A stretch of 64,000 nt of DNA, taken from positions 127,178,830 through 127,242,829 of the forward strand of contig OX352773.1 of NCBI GenBank assembly GCA_947095535.1, read 5' to 3'. The notes below the pieces were generated by a model. The model was given only the letters and a program-made list of their open reading frames with translations. It was not told the origin of the DNA and did not search any database. A program made the translations under genes and the position numbers. Of this stretch, positions 8,514 through 20,923 are shown one piece after another (position 1 is the first letter of the stretch; each line of letters starts with the position of its first letter). This DNA comes from Poecilobothrus nobilitatus (lineage: Eukaryota > Arthropoda > Insecta > Diptera > Dolichopodidae).

Positions 8514-9694
8514 CTTTTCTTTTTTAAATTAAAAAATTAATTAAATAAAACTGTACTAGAGTGATACTGTTATATTACAGTTGAACGATTCAGTAAAACA
8601 AAAGCTAAAAAAATTAAATATTAGTATATTATGGTTAGATGTAATTTATAAAAAAGTTCATCAATACACTCATACTTATACACTTTTTCTTTTTTATATA
8701 TTTCAACTATAGACGTCATCTCCCTGACGTCATTTTTAATTTTTTTAATAAAGAACTCCTGCTTCTAAAAATTTTTTATTTTCTTATCAGCACAATTTTA
8801 ATTTTTCACATATAAGACCAATAAGAACTTAAAAAAAATTAAAACCGAAATTTTTCATTTTTTCATTTTTCTATTTCAAAATCGTTCTTTTTACAGATAC
8901 TTTACATACAATTTCTATTTTGCTGACACAATCATACGAACATCCATTCTTCACCCCCCATTTAAATAATAAAACAATTAAAACAGCAAAACAAAATTCT
9001 AAATTTTAAACTCTTATCACAAAACCACAAACATTCACTACATACTATAGGGTATTTTTATAATTTCACTACATCTTTACATTTATCATATAATCTATTC
9101 AAAATCCATGCTTCCAACAACTTCGACGGGTTCACTTATCAACAACTTCGACGGATACATACCATATACCATCTCTACTGAAGTTTCAAGCTTCCTCCCA
9201 CTCTATGCAATTTCAACTACCATTTCAAAACCTAATACTTCCGAAATCAACAACTGCGTCTGCACCGGCAGCTCTACGCACTACAACTTCAACGAATAAC
9301 ATTCTCTCATTTAATTGAATCATTCAACCTTCTAATCCTAAAATCTATTTCATTATACCTTACACTTAATTCTCACTTTCAAATTAACGAATACTATATT
9401 CAAAAACTTTCAAAATAACGAACACTAGATTCAAAATAACAACTGTCAAAATATTGTGATGTCATCTGACAGCCCCAGAAACCCCATATCCTATCTACTT
9501 GTAACTTATGCATAATATACAAATAAACATTGTTTAAAAACTAAAAAAAAAACAGCTATCTCCAAACTTCTAACTTGCTAACAAAACTTCTACAGTTTAA
9601 ATTTTGCGTCATCAAAGAGAATGATATGCATAGATATAATAAAAATTTTTGGAGATATAAAAAAAAAAAATTTCATATAAATTCATATGGCGGT
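8514..9694. other. AT-rich stretch without recognisable gene; paired CRE-like motifs
   Basis: No family-like ORF. A 63-codon frame at 9108-9299 is Ser/Thr/Asn-rich and unrecognised. GACGTCA (8712-8718) and TGACGTCA (8725-8732) form two CRE/ATF-like palindromes 13 bp apart. AATAAA followed by an A-run near 9522-9552 could be the 3' end of a retrocopy. Confidence 0.4.
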
Positions 9695-10075
9695 TTGTTA
9701 TAATATATATGAAATTTGGACTTAGAAAAAAATTTAAAAAAACATTAAAGTTGGTCGGATCAAAATATGTTCTACGGCAAAGTTGGTCGAATCAAAATAT
9801 GTTCTACGGCAAAGTTGTTCCTCTTTACTTGTGTAATAGCTTTTTCTTAATAATTTTTCTCTTATTATTTTCCTGTTACGAAATATTTGTAAAAACTCTT
9901 AAAAATGACACAGAAGTAGTTTACACTTCTTTCGGTTGTCCGATTTGCTCCAAAAGCTTATCAATCCGAGATATTTTCGTCAAAACCTTAAATATGAACT
10001 TTCAAAAAATTCCGTTCAGTCGTTTAGGCTGTACAAGTGCCCACAGACATACCCAAATATGAATTTATTAAACAG
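9695..10075 (+). repeat. Probable transposon-derived segment with a 32-bp tandem duplication
   Basis: A 32-bp unit beginning GTTGGTCGGATCAAAATATG occurs twice in succession (about 9752-9815) with one change. The segment ends with CCGTTCAGTCGTTTAGGC near 10013, a phrase resembling those common at the 3' side of insect SINE/LINE-type repeats. The 117-codon frame across it is not convincing as a gene, because the 32-bp repeat changes frame between copies. The exact element is not identified. Confidence 0.35.
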
Positions 10076-10607
10076 AATGTAAAGTTATTTTTATAAATAT
10101 GTTTGCACTTTAATTAAAAGCTTTGATTCAAATTATATTGTAACTATAATTTATATTCTGTATACTAGAAAGCTTTGATCACAAATTGTAAACGTGATTA
10201 AGTTCACTTTTTAAAACAAATAAAGAAAATACTATTTTAAAACAGCTTTTTTCGATCAAAAAAGTAGAAAATAAATTTTAAATTGTGAATTTTTCTGTAA
10301 TTTTCTAAATTATATTTTTGCGATGCAAGCCTCCAGCTTTTTTATTATTTTGACGGGCTTTATGACACATATATGGCTATATGGCTATATTGAGGTAAAG
10401 TTTTTTACAGAAACTTCCATTCCAACTTTTTATACAAAAAATCAAAAGATCTTAAAAAAATAATAAAGTCTGCTACGTGTGGGTGAAGAATGGCAATATA
10501 TATACAAAAATATCATCTGATAGCAAATCAATTAGAATTTTACAAGAAGATAATTTAAATGTTAAGTGAAAATAATTGTATAATGTTACTCCATTGTTTT
10601 CCGTATG

Positions 10608-11189
10608 TTATGCAACTGCTATATTTAAATCTTGCACCATTTTTTTATTTTGTCTCGTAATAATTTTGTTAGCACCAACGAAGTTTGTGCCATTGTCGCA
10701 ATAGATATTGCTCCATAAGCCTCTTCTCGCGCAAAATCTTCTGAACGCTGCTATGAAACCTTCGGATGACATGTCGCTTACTAGTTCTATACGTATAGCC
10801 TTTGTGGCCATAATTATGAAAAAGGCAATGTAGGTTTTGTGGTCATACATATAAATAAGGCAATGAGACAGCATAAGTTGAGTGCCACCATGTACTAATT
10901 CTTTGTGAATCTTGTCGATTAATAATGTCGTGAGATAATCTCGATCTGTCAAGATTATCGGAATTTTTCATTATAATGTAGTTAAAATTGCATTAGTCAA
11001 TCGTCCTCCTACTCTTAAGAATTCGTTTTGATCAAAAAATGGATTTAACTTGATTAGGCTATTTTTCTGCGGCATTGTTTTGTCATCCTTTAATGATTGA
11101 ATTTCTTCGCAAAAACTTCTCTGTTGTAATCTTCTTATTAAAATTTGCATTGCTCTTTTTATATCCTGAGCTCTTAGATATCCTTTCAC
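10608..11189 (-). pseudogene. BEL/Pao integrase fragment
   Basis: The upstream part (10971-11189) reads LIKLNPFFD...LRVGGRLTNA, the usual lead-in to a BEL integrase. The downstream part (10608-10952) has KELVHGGTQL, then jumps directly to KTYIAFFIIMATKAIRIELVSD and ends at DNGTNFVGANKI. Roughly 100 residues between HGGTQL and the catalytic core, including the zinc-binding Cys pair and the first catalytic Asp region, are missing. The third catalytic residue region (Glu) lies beyond the truncation. The enzyme cannot be active. Confidence 0.7.
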
Positions 11190-11321
11190 TTGAATGAGTT
11201 TTGACTTTGAGTTGTTTATGAATCGATAACAATGCGCTACGACTTGTAATAGCCTTGTTAGGGATGAGAAACGTAATTCAAAAGGAAACGTAATTCATCT
11301 TTGTCTGTTTTTAGTGACAAA

Positions 11322-12038
11322 TTAAAACCTTTTTTTTTCCAATTCGGTTGAAATCTGCTTATTGCGTGGCCAAAATTCTGACATTTTTGTTAGCCAATCT
11401 GGACCATTACACCAAAGCTGGTAATTGGCTAATTCTGCAGGATGCATTGCCCTTGTTGCACAATCGGCAGGATTTTGTTTTGTAGGTATATGTGAACAAG
11501 CATTTTTTTCCAAAACGTCATGAATGTGCGAAACGGGATTGGCGACAAATGTGGCCCATCTGTTAGGGTGGTCTATTAACCAGGCTAACACAATTTCCGA
11601 ATCACTCCATCCATAAATTGAGATATTTTGATCCAAGGATAACGATCTTTTCACTAGTTGAATTAACTTGGCCGCCAGACTGGTAGCACATAATTCCAGT
11701 CGCGGAAAAGATAATGTTTTTATTAGAGCGACTTTACTTTTTGCCGCAATTAAATTAACTTTTTGTGTACCTGCAGAATGAATAGTACTTAAGTATACGA
11801 CTGCGGCGTAGGCCTTTATAGAGTCGTTTGCGAAGACATGAAGTTCTACGCCTATATTTTGGGGTGAATATTGGATCCATCTTGGAACCAGTATTTTGGT
11901 GATATACTTTAAACCGGTAGAATAATTCAGCCAAAGTTGTTTTAATTCGGCACTTATGCTATCATCCCAGTTGAGCCCTTTTAACCACAGTTTTTGCATG
12001 ATGCTTTTTCTTATTATGATTAGCCAACCATCAACCAA
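11322..12038 (-). pseudogene. BEL/Pao RNase H region
   Basis: A 238-codon open frame contains VPRWIQYSP, ELHVFANDSIKAYAAVVYL, FPRLELCATSLAAKL, WSDSEIVLAWL and the linker IPTKQNPADCATRA. These are the standard BEL/Pao RNase H blocks. The first catalytic Asp, expected in FADAS, appears as FANDS, a damaged or shifted active site. It is separated by stops from RT upstream and integrase downstream. Confidence 0.75.
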
Positions 12039-12114
12039 CCTAACGAATCGAATAGCTTAGAAAGTTGTGATAATATTGTTCGCTTTGAAAACTCTTGCTG
12101 TGTGTCAGGGAAAT

Positions 12115-13445
12115 TTAACAAATATGAGCAATAATCTGTATTTGGATTCCATATAATTCCCAAAGTTTGTACTTCATTGTCAGTTTCTGTTGATGATAAT
12201 ACGAGTTTGGTGATAATACCATATCACGCAATGATGATGTGAGTTCTTTTTTATTTGACTTCCATTTGTGTAATAGGAATCCCTCATTCTTCATTAGGTT
12301 CATCGTTTCGGTTTTGATTTGTAATGCTGCTTCTACGTTATCTGCTCCCGATAACAAATCATCCACATAGAAATCTGAGAGTGCCACTTTGGATGCATGC
12401 GGATAATTTTGCTTCATCACGGGCTAAATATGGTGCACTTTTAGTTCCAAACGTGACGGTAACAATTTGTAATCTTTAACGTTTTCTTTGGTGTTTTCAC
12501 GCCACACTATGCGTTGGTAGTTAGCATGTTTCTTGTCAACTAAAACTTGCCGACACATTTTTTCGATATCTGCTATGAAAGCAATTCTATGTTTGCGCCA
12601 TCGGATGAATAGTGGCACTAATTCGCCTTGAATGACCGGACCCTTTTACATCATGTCATTTAAGGATGTTCCACTTTCTGTCGATTGTGATGTATCGAAG
12701 ACCACTCTCAATTTTGTCGTGGTACTGGATTCCTTTACGACTCAGTGATGCGGCAGGTAACATGTTGTGTATTTAGTTTGATCATATTTCATAGCTTCGT
12801 GACGTGTGATGGGTATCATGTCACCTAATTTTAGATTCTCGTTAATTACTTTACAATACTCAGTTTTAAACTTCGTATCTCGTTTGAATTTAGCTTCTAG
12901 TTGATGAAGTCGGCGAATTGCAATGTTCATTGGTGTTCGCGCGTTGAATCTCGTAATGGCAGTGACACATGATATCTTCCTATTGGGAGTCTAATTGTTT
13001 TTGCTTTGTAAATTTGTTCACATTTTAGTTCTTCTTCTGTTAACCTATTAACATTCTGAATTTCTTCTATTTCCCAAAACAATTTTACTTGATCTTCCAG
13101 GTAGTGAGTTAAATGGTAGTTGGTTATGGTGATGTTTTGTGATGGAGCTTGATGAATTTCATCCGATAAAATCCAACCAATTTTTGTATTTTGAGCTAAC
13201 CTCTGTGCCCCTTTTTAGGCCAGGTAATACAATTTTGATTCGATTTTAAACAAAACCTTGTTGCATCAATGTTATAAATCAAAAACGTAATACTTTTATT
13301 AGTTTCGATCAGGAAGACTTAACGTTTTGTAAAGGGATAAGCAATCTTCCAAATTTTTCTTTGAAAATGTTTTTCTGCAGTGCAAATATACCAGCCAAAA
13401 CTAGTAGCTCTTGCATAGCAAAGGGTGTATATGATGAGCCAGATT
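12115..13445 (-). pseudogene. BEL/Pao reverse transcriptase region with protease-linker remnants
   Basis: Three short frames carry the RT lead-in (RRLHQLEAKFKRD, TCYLPHH), the first palm block (AFIADIEKMCRQV, with the KRIVWRE-like QRIVWRE) and the catalytic loop (LSDFYVDDLLSGA). Upstream, minus-strand bases around 13.1-13.43 kb include QNTKIGWI-type and YTPFAMQELL-type remnants in shifted frames, the region that normally joins protease and RT. Several frameshifts and stops are present. The YVDD box is intact. Confidence 0.7.
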
Positions 13446-13531
13446 TAAACTCTTTTTTTTTTTTTTTTTATTTTATTTTATTTAGTTTAAAACTAATTTA
13501 ACAATTATCCTATTTTGTTTTTATAATCTTT

Positions 13532-14655
13532 TTAAATATAAGAAATATTTTCTTTAACATACTTAATAATTAATTTTTTATAAACATCTAATTTTGATTC
13601 TATTTTTATTTCATTTGGTAAGGCATTATACATTTTTAATCCATTGTAGAACAATATTTTTTTATTTCTTTCATTTTTTTCTACATCTAATCTAAAATAT
13701 AATCTATTTCTTAAATAATAATTATGAACTTCATTTACATACAATAACTTTTCAGATAAATAATTAGGTAATAAACCATATTTAATTTTAAATACTTGAA
13801 TTAAAACATTCATTATTACTTTTTGCCTTACGCTTAACCACTTTAATGTATTTAACATATATAATCTAGCTGTATATCTATTAACTTTTAATATAATCCT
13901 CATCGATTTATTTTGCAGTTTTTGTAACCTACTCATCATACTTTGGTTTGACATAAAAATTATTGAAGAGCAATACTCAAAATGGGGTTTTATAATAACA
14001 TTATATAAATTAATTGCACAAGCTAATGTGATATTCTTTCTAATTTTTGAAAAAAAGTAAATTTTTTTAGCAATTTTTTTACAAATGTAATCAATATGCG
14101 ATTTGAAATTTAAATTATTATCAACAATCACCCCTAAATATTTTATTTCATTAACTATTTCTATATTTTCATTATTAAAAACAACAAGGTTATTATTTAA
14201 TTTACTATTAATTATCAAACATTTAGTTTTATCAATATTTATTTTTAGTTTGTTCATTTGGAACCATTCATTTAAATTTTGTAAATCTAAGTTTATTTTA
14301 TTAACGCAATCATTTACATTCTCACCTATTATATATAAAAGAGCATCATCTGCGAAAAGTGCAATTTCATTAAATTTAATGCATTTCTGAATATCGTTGA
14401 TGTATATTAAGAATAAAAATACTCCAAGAACTGATCCTTGAGGTACTCCAAGCTTTGTGTCTATTACTTCTGAAATGCATTCTTTTACTTTTGTACGTTG
14501 CTTTCTATTTTGTAGATACGATTCAAACCATTTTATTTCAGTACCAGTAACACCATACCTTTGAAGTTTTTTTAATAAAATTAATCTATCTATTGTTTCA
14601 AAGGCTCTGTGCAGGTCGAGAAATACTGCAACAATTGTCCTTTTATCGTCTACTG
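13532..14655 (-). pseudogene. LINE ORF2: catalytic RT half and C-terminal domain
   Basis: The frame is open from about 14655 to the stop at 13532 without needing an internal ATG. It contains the AVFLDLHRAFETI block (motif A, with F-D replaced by F-E), GVPQGSVLGVFLFLIYINDI, the catalytic ALFADDALLY, and KLKINIDKTKCL followed by IKYLGVIVDNNLNFKSHI. The C-terminal half has LQKLQNKSMRIIL and LLPNYLSEKL. Only a frameshift near 14650 separates it from the upstream half, so the insertion is fairly young. Confidence 0.75.
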
Positions 14656-15771
14656 CAACCTTCCAGTTATAACCAGATTAAGTAGTGATTCATAACTGTG
14701 TCCTCTTCTGAAGCCTGATTGCAATTTAGCGATTAAATTATATTTCTCAAAATAGTTTTTTAATTGTTCAAAAACAATTTTTTCTAATATTTTTGATTCA
14801 ATACAGTTCATATTCACAGGACGAAATTCTTTACAATTTTTTGTTTCAGCTACTTTCGGAATGGGAATTACAACAGTTTCTTTCCAAGTATCTGGGAAAA
14901 TACCTGATTTTAACGATTCATTGACAATAGTTAAAAAATTCTCTCCAATTAAATCAAAACATTCAATAAAAATATTCTTATTCATCATATTAAGATCTCT
15001 TTTGTTATTCAATGATTTTAGAACTTTATTTAATTCTTCAATACTAATTAACTGGAATTTAAATTGATAAGGATAGTTGTCAATGATATTACTATATTGT
15101 TTAAATGCTATACTACTATTTATTTCACTTATACTATCTACAAAATACTGATTAAATTTTGTAGCAATCTCAGCCTCTTTTATATATATTTTATCCCCAA
15201 AACAAACTTCTTTGATTTCATTCCTTGGTTTTCTTAATATATAACTTTTTATTTTAAGCCACATAGATTTTTGGTCTCTTGCATTTTCAATTTGATTATT
15301 AATAAAACTATTTTTTGTTTCAAAAAGTTTGTTGGAATAAATATTTCTAATATGTTTATACCTATGCCACTCATTTATATTATTTATCAAAATTGCTCTC
15401 TGGTATTGTCTAACTCTTTCTACATTCATAAGTCTTAGTTCTTCTGTATACCATTGATAGCTTTCCCTTATGGTTTGCTTTTTTACAAATTCTTTTAAAA
15501 TTGTAGTTAGTGATTTACTAAAAATGTCAGCTTTCAAATTACAATTTGTATAATATACTGTTAGCAATTCACTTTGGCATACTTTTGTTTTAAATATATT
15601 CTTATTGTATTTAAAATATTTAATGGTTTTTTTAACATCTCTAGTATTTTCATTTTGTATACTGATTACTATTGTTTCATGATCACTTATTTTTAACTGG
15701 TTGTCTACCATTACCTTAACATTATATTTGTCATTTACCATTACCAAGTCAATTAGTGTTTTAGAACGCAT
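14650..15771 (-). pseudogene. LINE ORF2: endonuclease end, linker and N-terminal RT
   Basis: A 373-codon open frame starts near SKTLIDLVMVND and ISDHETIV (the last endonuclease motif, SDH). It passes a Lys/Arg-rich linker and enters RT blocks such as FPDTWKETVVIPIPK, EFRPVNMN, ILEKIVFEQL and LQSGFRRGHS. It ends where a frameshift separates it from the catalytic half. Comparison with other insect LINEs gives a superfamily call only. Confidence 0.75.
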
Positions 15772-16094
15772 GGTTTGAGAATTTTCAATTTAAAAAACGA
15801 ATTATGGTACAAATTAAATGCAATAAATATGTGGATTTTTGTTACTGCATCTCAAACTTCATTGAAAGTTTATTGTCTAAATTATTTCAAAATTGTAAAG
15901 CTTATTGCTCGATTCTGGAGCTAACATAAGGTTGATTGAAATGAGGGTCCGCTAGTTTTAGAACCACTATATGCTCCCACTTCTCATAATTGATTCTTGA
16001 AGATGATAATATTTGAGTTAGTTTTCTCATAATGAATCCTTCCACGTCAATAAAATGTTCATTCACGAGTGATTTTAGGGTGAAAGTGGTTTTA

Positions 16095-17650
16095 TTATTA
16101 ATTTTATGATTGTTTATTTCTCCAATGTCTTGGATTGTCTTGGACAGACTGATAAGGAAACAGAAGAGTACTACCTTCGAGGTAATTTGAAATTTGTTTG
16201 TGAAGTACAGGTTGTAGAAAGACTAGGAAGGATACTAATAGGTCTAATATCAGTTATAGCTGGATTATTTTTCTTCGAAACTGGAATTATTTTAGCTATT
16301 TTTTAAGCAACTGGGTATTCAGAAGTAGTTAGTATTGTATTGAAAATATGAACAATGTAGAGCAAAATAATTGGTATAAGTAATTTTATAAATTTAAGTG
16401 GGATATTGTCTGGACCTATAGCATTAGATTTGGTATCACATATTGCCTTCAAGACTTCATCAGCACCAATGTTATGAAAGCTGAAATTACTAGAAACAAA
16501 TTCACAGTCATTATTTGTCATATTAACAGTATCAGCAAGAGCAGGTTAGTTTCAACCAAGAAGTTTCTATTTAACTCATTAAGGTCTAGGTTAATGTCAT
16601 CCCTGTCCTTAGATTTACTTAACTCTAATTTTGAAGCATTTTTCCAAAAATCTGCACATCGTACATTTGAGTTCAACTGCTGGGCAATGTATTTTCGGCG
16701 CGCCTAGTGAATTAATAGAGATACTTTGTTTCGAAGTGTGGTAAACTTGTTACGATTTATTTCAGTTTTTGATCGTTTCCATTCTGCAAATGCAACGTCC
16801 CTCTCTGAAGATAGATTAGCTATTGTAGGGCAAAAATACGGAATATAATCATCTCGAGGTTTTAGAGTTCGAAGAGGAACATGTTGTCCAAAAAGGTCAG
16901 AAATGCAATTATTTAGATGCACTAGTTTTGAATTAATATCCGAATAGCTGTAAATCGAAATAAATTACATTTGCGCTGCATGTTCTAAAAGGTTGTTAAC
17001 GTTACAGCATTTATAATCACGAAATGTAATTTTTTCAGTGCTTACAGATGTATTAGCTACAGATGTATTAGTAAATCATGGTCCAAGTACCGAGTAGTAT
17101 TTTTAGTTTTTTGAATATGAACTTCTCTTTTCCGTGTAGTTACTTTATGGAGCCAACCATTGTTTTCATTTTAAAAGCTAGGCGAAACAACTTTAAAGAT
17201 AAACGAAGAAGACTTTCATTGATGTAAATACGATTAGAGTCAGCAAAACCAATATGTGAAAGTTTCAAGGTTTTAAACGCAAAATACTTGTTAAAAAATG
17301 TGTCTCTATTACTGCTTCCCAAAAACTTAACAATAACGGTACAAACTCTGTTTGATATCCGGAACATGGAGTTAACACATGAAAAACTGGCTTGAAATCC
17401 AATGGCGTCTGAAATTTTTTTAAACACACTGACCATGCTTTCTTTCTCGGTACGTGGTACATCATTTATAAGAGGATCGGCGTGGTGTGACGATTTTTCA
17501 AGCATGGTAACTCTAGTTTGAAGAACGACAAGCAGCAGCCAAACTGATATGTTTATTTAGGTCAGTTTCAAGTTTATAAAATTTACTAGACATGGTGTTG
17601 ATATTAGATATTGATTTTGCTTGGGGATGGGGATTTTGATAGAGATGAGG
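16095..17650 (-). mobile_element. Second minus-strand LINE with an FP25K-like ORF1, degraded
   Basis: ORF1 remnants (17.14-17.65 kb) are followed on the minus strand by ORF2 remnants (16.1-16.92 kb). ORF2 pieces include PRDDYIPYF and WKRSKTEINRNKF (linker), then KSNAIGPDNIPLKFIKLL (RT start) and, in shifted frames near 16.1-16.3 kb, RPISILPSLSKTLEYL. It abuts the BEL protease remnant at ~16.09 kb. Gene content suggests an ORF1/ORF2 LINE of the I or Jockey group. The 3' part is missing. Confidence 0.6.
17140..17505 (-). pseudogene. LINE ORF1 with baculovirus FP25K-like C-terminal domain
   Basis: A 121-codon frame contains FKKISDAIGF, MFRISNRVCTVIVKF, NRDTFFNKYFAFKTLKLSHIG, RIYINESL and LAFKMK. 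This pattern (I-V-KF-L, R--FF--Y, RIYINE-L) is the Baculo_FP-like domain found in many insect LINE ORF1 proteins, thought to bind nucleic acid. The N-terminal part upstream (to ~17650) is broken by stops. It sits upstream of ORF2 fragments, as expected. Confidence 0.6.
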
Positions 17651-18520
17651 TGCTATTTGAGCGAAGTTTCATTATATTGTAGTTGGTAGCCATAATTCAA
17701 TGCAAATCAAGAATTCAAGATTAGAATTTGAAGAAGAGGTTTATGTTGAGCACAATGTAATTTAATCAATTATGATGTAATTATAGAAACTGGTTAGCCT
17801 TCACCTTTTATGAAATCACTGCTCCATTAAAACAAGATAACAAATGCTCAAATAAATATTCATATTGTTCCAACCGTTAATCAGTATAGACGTGTTTGTC
17901 TTCGTTACTTAATTCAAGCAATTAATTTAATTAATTTAAACTCATAATTAATCAATTCGCTTTTTTCTTTTTTTCTTTGTTCACAATTTAAACAATAAAA
18001 AATTTTTAAAAATTTTATTTTGGTTATCAGAACTAGTTCTGAATTAGGGTAAAATAATTAGAATAATCGAGTTGTAAATATTACTGAGCATTACTTTTAT
18101 TTTTCGATTTAAAGAAAAAAATAAAAATAATAATAAACATGAATTTAAAATGTGACATGACATGGATGTATCGGAGCATCTAGAATACAATTCCATCAAT
18201 CGCTCCATGATTTTTTCGTGTGTACCGACTGCCAAAATACTCACATTCTTCTTAGGACCATGTATGATAATATCGACAACCGAATAACTGCTCTAAGTAA
18301 AGAAAAAGATGGCATGGCACTTAAATTACATGGAATGATTCAACTCAATAATGAAAATTTATACCTCGAAGAACATAGACAACCTCTCAAATAAAATAAT
18401 GATTTTTTCAATGATTTTCAATGATTGAACTAAGTAAAAGATTGAAGTATAAGTAAAAACATAACTAATTCATTAGAGTGTTTTAGCAGTCCCTCGATTA
18501 TCAAAATTTTAAATCATAAA
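17651..18520. other. AT-rich stretch without recognised gene
   Basis: It holds a 44-codon frame starting at the ATG near 18258 (MYDNIDNRITALSKEKDG) and other short frames of no recognised family. The MYDNIDNR frame is polar and could be a remnant of the LINE ORF1-like region that follows, but this is unsupported. Confidence 0.4.
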
Positions 18521-19667
18521 TTGGATGAATTGACTAACAAATTTTTAAACACAATGTCGGACGTAAATAATTCATTGGAGGTTATACAAAAAAACCAAAA
18601 TAACTTAACAAGTAAAGTGCAAGATCTTTACAAAATTTATAGTGATATGCCAGCTAATTTTGCGTTTTATGTACCTAGTTTGGTTATACCATTACAGGAC
18701 ACCCTGGTTTCTGTGTCAGCCGAACTTCATAATGGAATTAACAAAATTAATAACATGTACAGTAAATGGGAAGATATGTGTGTGTCCATAGAAAATAAAA
18801 TTAGTCAGACCTCAGCTTTAACCCAACCCAACACACCTGAAAGCTGTCGATTTAAAACAAAATGAAGAAACGTCCACTTCTTAAATTAACAACCGCAAAT
18901 ATACTAAAAATAGCAAGTTAAACGGTGGAACTACAGATAGTGAAAGTGCGGTTTACATGTTAAAAGGAGTACACTTCCATTTGGAAGTACAAAGCAGCGT
19001 ATAGAAAAAATCTTTTTTGACAACTTTAGAATTCCCATCATAAATGCAGAAAAATAGTTCCGAAAAAACTAGTAAAAAGGAAAAAATACAAATACGAGTG
19101 TTTCAAGATATCTATTTCACTTAATAATGCACAATAATGATACTTTCTTCATTGGTAATAACATCACTTTAAGTCTGGAAAAACTGGTATGTTAAGTTAA
19201 ACAAAAATAAAAATAATAGTTTAATTTACAACTCTAAGAACTCTTGTAAACCTAAGTTAAAAAATAAATGCAAGTATGTAAGTAATACGAAAAAAATTCC
19301 TAATCCTTACAATTATAAGTTTAACAAGGATTCTTCCACCTCAACACAAACCGATCCAACACTTACACAAGCCTCTCTCAAACCTGTACTTTCAAAGAAA
19401 ACCAAATCTGTAGACACTACACAATTAAATAATTATCTAAACAATAGTTCAACACACACACAAACAAATTTATTGAACGGTATACATGACGCTAGCTTGA
19501 TTATAGCTGAAAAACACACTTCTATTTCATCGGTAGTTGATAATGACACTAGCTTAGTAATAGCCAAAAATCATTCTTCTACTTCACCAGAAATAGATAA
19601 TCCCAAACCATCTACCAGCAAAAATTATGATAACTTTATTTATTCACATACATTTATTCACATATAA
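18521..19667 (+). pseudogene. Broken LINE ORF1-like region, plus strand (tentative)
   Basis: The first frame (18521-18865, 114 aa) is polar and helix-rich (LEVIQKNQNNLTSKVQDLYKIY), compatible with a coiled coil. Downstream, in shifted frames, come KLNGGTTDSESAVYMLKG, KQRIEKIFFDN and a Ser/Thr/Asn-rich segment with paired SLVIAKNHSS/SLIIAEKHTS repeats (19.47-19.66 kb). The LKGVHF..GSTKQRI block recalls LINE ORF1 proteins. Stops are frequent. Identification is weak; a degraded retrotransposon gag-like ORF is the best guess. Confidence 0.3.
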
Positions 19668-19727
19668 TACCGGGTGCTTGCAATAACATCATTGATAACA
19701 TTAATAATATTAAGTAAAATAATACTA

Positions 19728-19990
<263 letters not shown>

Positions 19991-20923
19991 TTGATCAGAA
20001 AATATATTGTCTATTCAATAAAGTTTTATTTACAATTTATTACTCTTTTATATCAAAAATGTTAAATAAATTTTGAGGAGCAAAATTTTGTAGTCTTCGA
20101 TTAAAAGAAACCGCGCGAAATTAATACGAATTATTAATAAAAGTTTAATAAAATATTAATAAATTCAATAGAATTTAAAATTTTTTAATATGTGAAGTAC
20201 GCACATCGGATGACGCTTATGTTTAGCACTGTGTTACTTTTACTCTATTGTGAATATATATATGTAAAATTTTGACAGCTGTGTTGTTTATTTCCTTAAT
20301 TTAAATGTAGTTTTAGTTTATTGTTTGTTGCAATTTAAGTTTATTAACAATGCAACCTATTATTTAGTTTAATTAGTTGTAATTAGTGAAATAATGTTTT
20401 TAAATTTAATTTTAAGTGTGATGTATTTAGTAATATTTTAGTATAATAAAATTATAAAATTTTTTTATTTTTCTTTTTAAAAGGAATTAGTGAAAAATAT
20501 TCTTTTTTACTTATCGAGTAATTTATTAATTTATAAATGAAGCTTTATTTTAATGTTTATTGTAATACATATCTTACAGGCTTTTGATAGAAATAGCAAA
20601 CTGTTTTTATTAAATCAAAATTTCATATAATTAAAACAAACATTCATTTTAAAAACTTTCAACTTGAACATGGTTATGTTTACAACTTTTAATTTCATTC
20701 ATTAGCTTAAATTTTTTTTTTAAATTTTATATTAAGATATAACAGATATACCAACCGTTAAGTTTTTAAATTTTATTTGAAATACAACTGCTGCTCTTAT
20801 TTAAAAATAAAATTATTGGATGTTTAATATCTTATTAGATTAGAATTAGGTTCAAAAATGTATGTAATGTTTAAAGCTTGTAATAATAAATCTATTAAAA
20901 AAGCTAAAGGTCTAAAAGGATAT
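19991..20923. other. AT-rich stretch without gene
   Basis: No convincing ORF. Around 20705-20790 it carries a diverged copy of an AT-rich dispersed repeat (TTAAATTTTATATTAAGATATAACAG...ACCAACCGTTAAG) that recurs near 23.37-23.46 kb and 33.65-33.72 kb. Confidence 0.5.

Larger units (their letters stand above)
13449..15780 (-). mobile_element. 5'-truncated non-LTR retrotransposon (CR1/L2- or Jockey-superfamily), minus strand
   Basis: A T-run at 13449-13468 is the poly(A) tail of a minus-strand insertion. Upstream lies an ORF2-type reading frame from the end of an endonuclease domain (ISDHETIVISI) through RT and the C-terminal domain. Its 5' end stops at about 15.78 kb inside BEL/Pao sequence, so the copy is 5'-truncated, as expected of target-primed insertion. 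A clear target duplication was not found. Confidence 0.7.
10608..16090 (-). mobile_element. Degenerate BEL/Pao LTR retrotransposon, minus strand, split by a LINE
   Basis: Fragments in order on the minus strand are a protease-tail region (15.79-16.09 kb), an RT lead-in and RT (12.1-13.45 kb), RNase H (11.3-12.0 kb) and integrase (10.6-11.2 kb). A LINE (13449-15780) is inserted between the protease tail and the RT. The protein signatures are those of BEL/Pao (FYVDDL, ARRG..S..Y.D.GTNFVGA, LADPHF). There are many stops and frameshifts and at least two deletions. No LTR was found on either side; the left edge simply ends inside the integrase. Confidence 0.75.

Noticed and set aside
9709..10062. 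A 117-codon ORF with a hydrophobic segment
   Set aside because: A 32-bp tandem duplication shifts frame inside it and the end resembles repeat DNA; no family is recognised.
16106..16306. A 66-codon plus-strand ORF with a hydrophobic end
   Set aside because: The minus strand there reads as LINE RT (RPISILPSLSK-type), so this is antisense.
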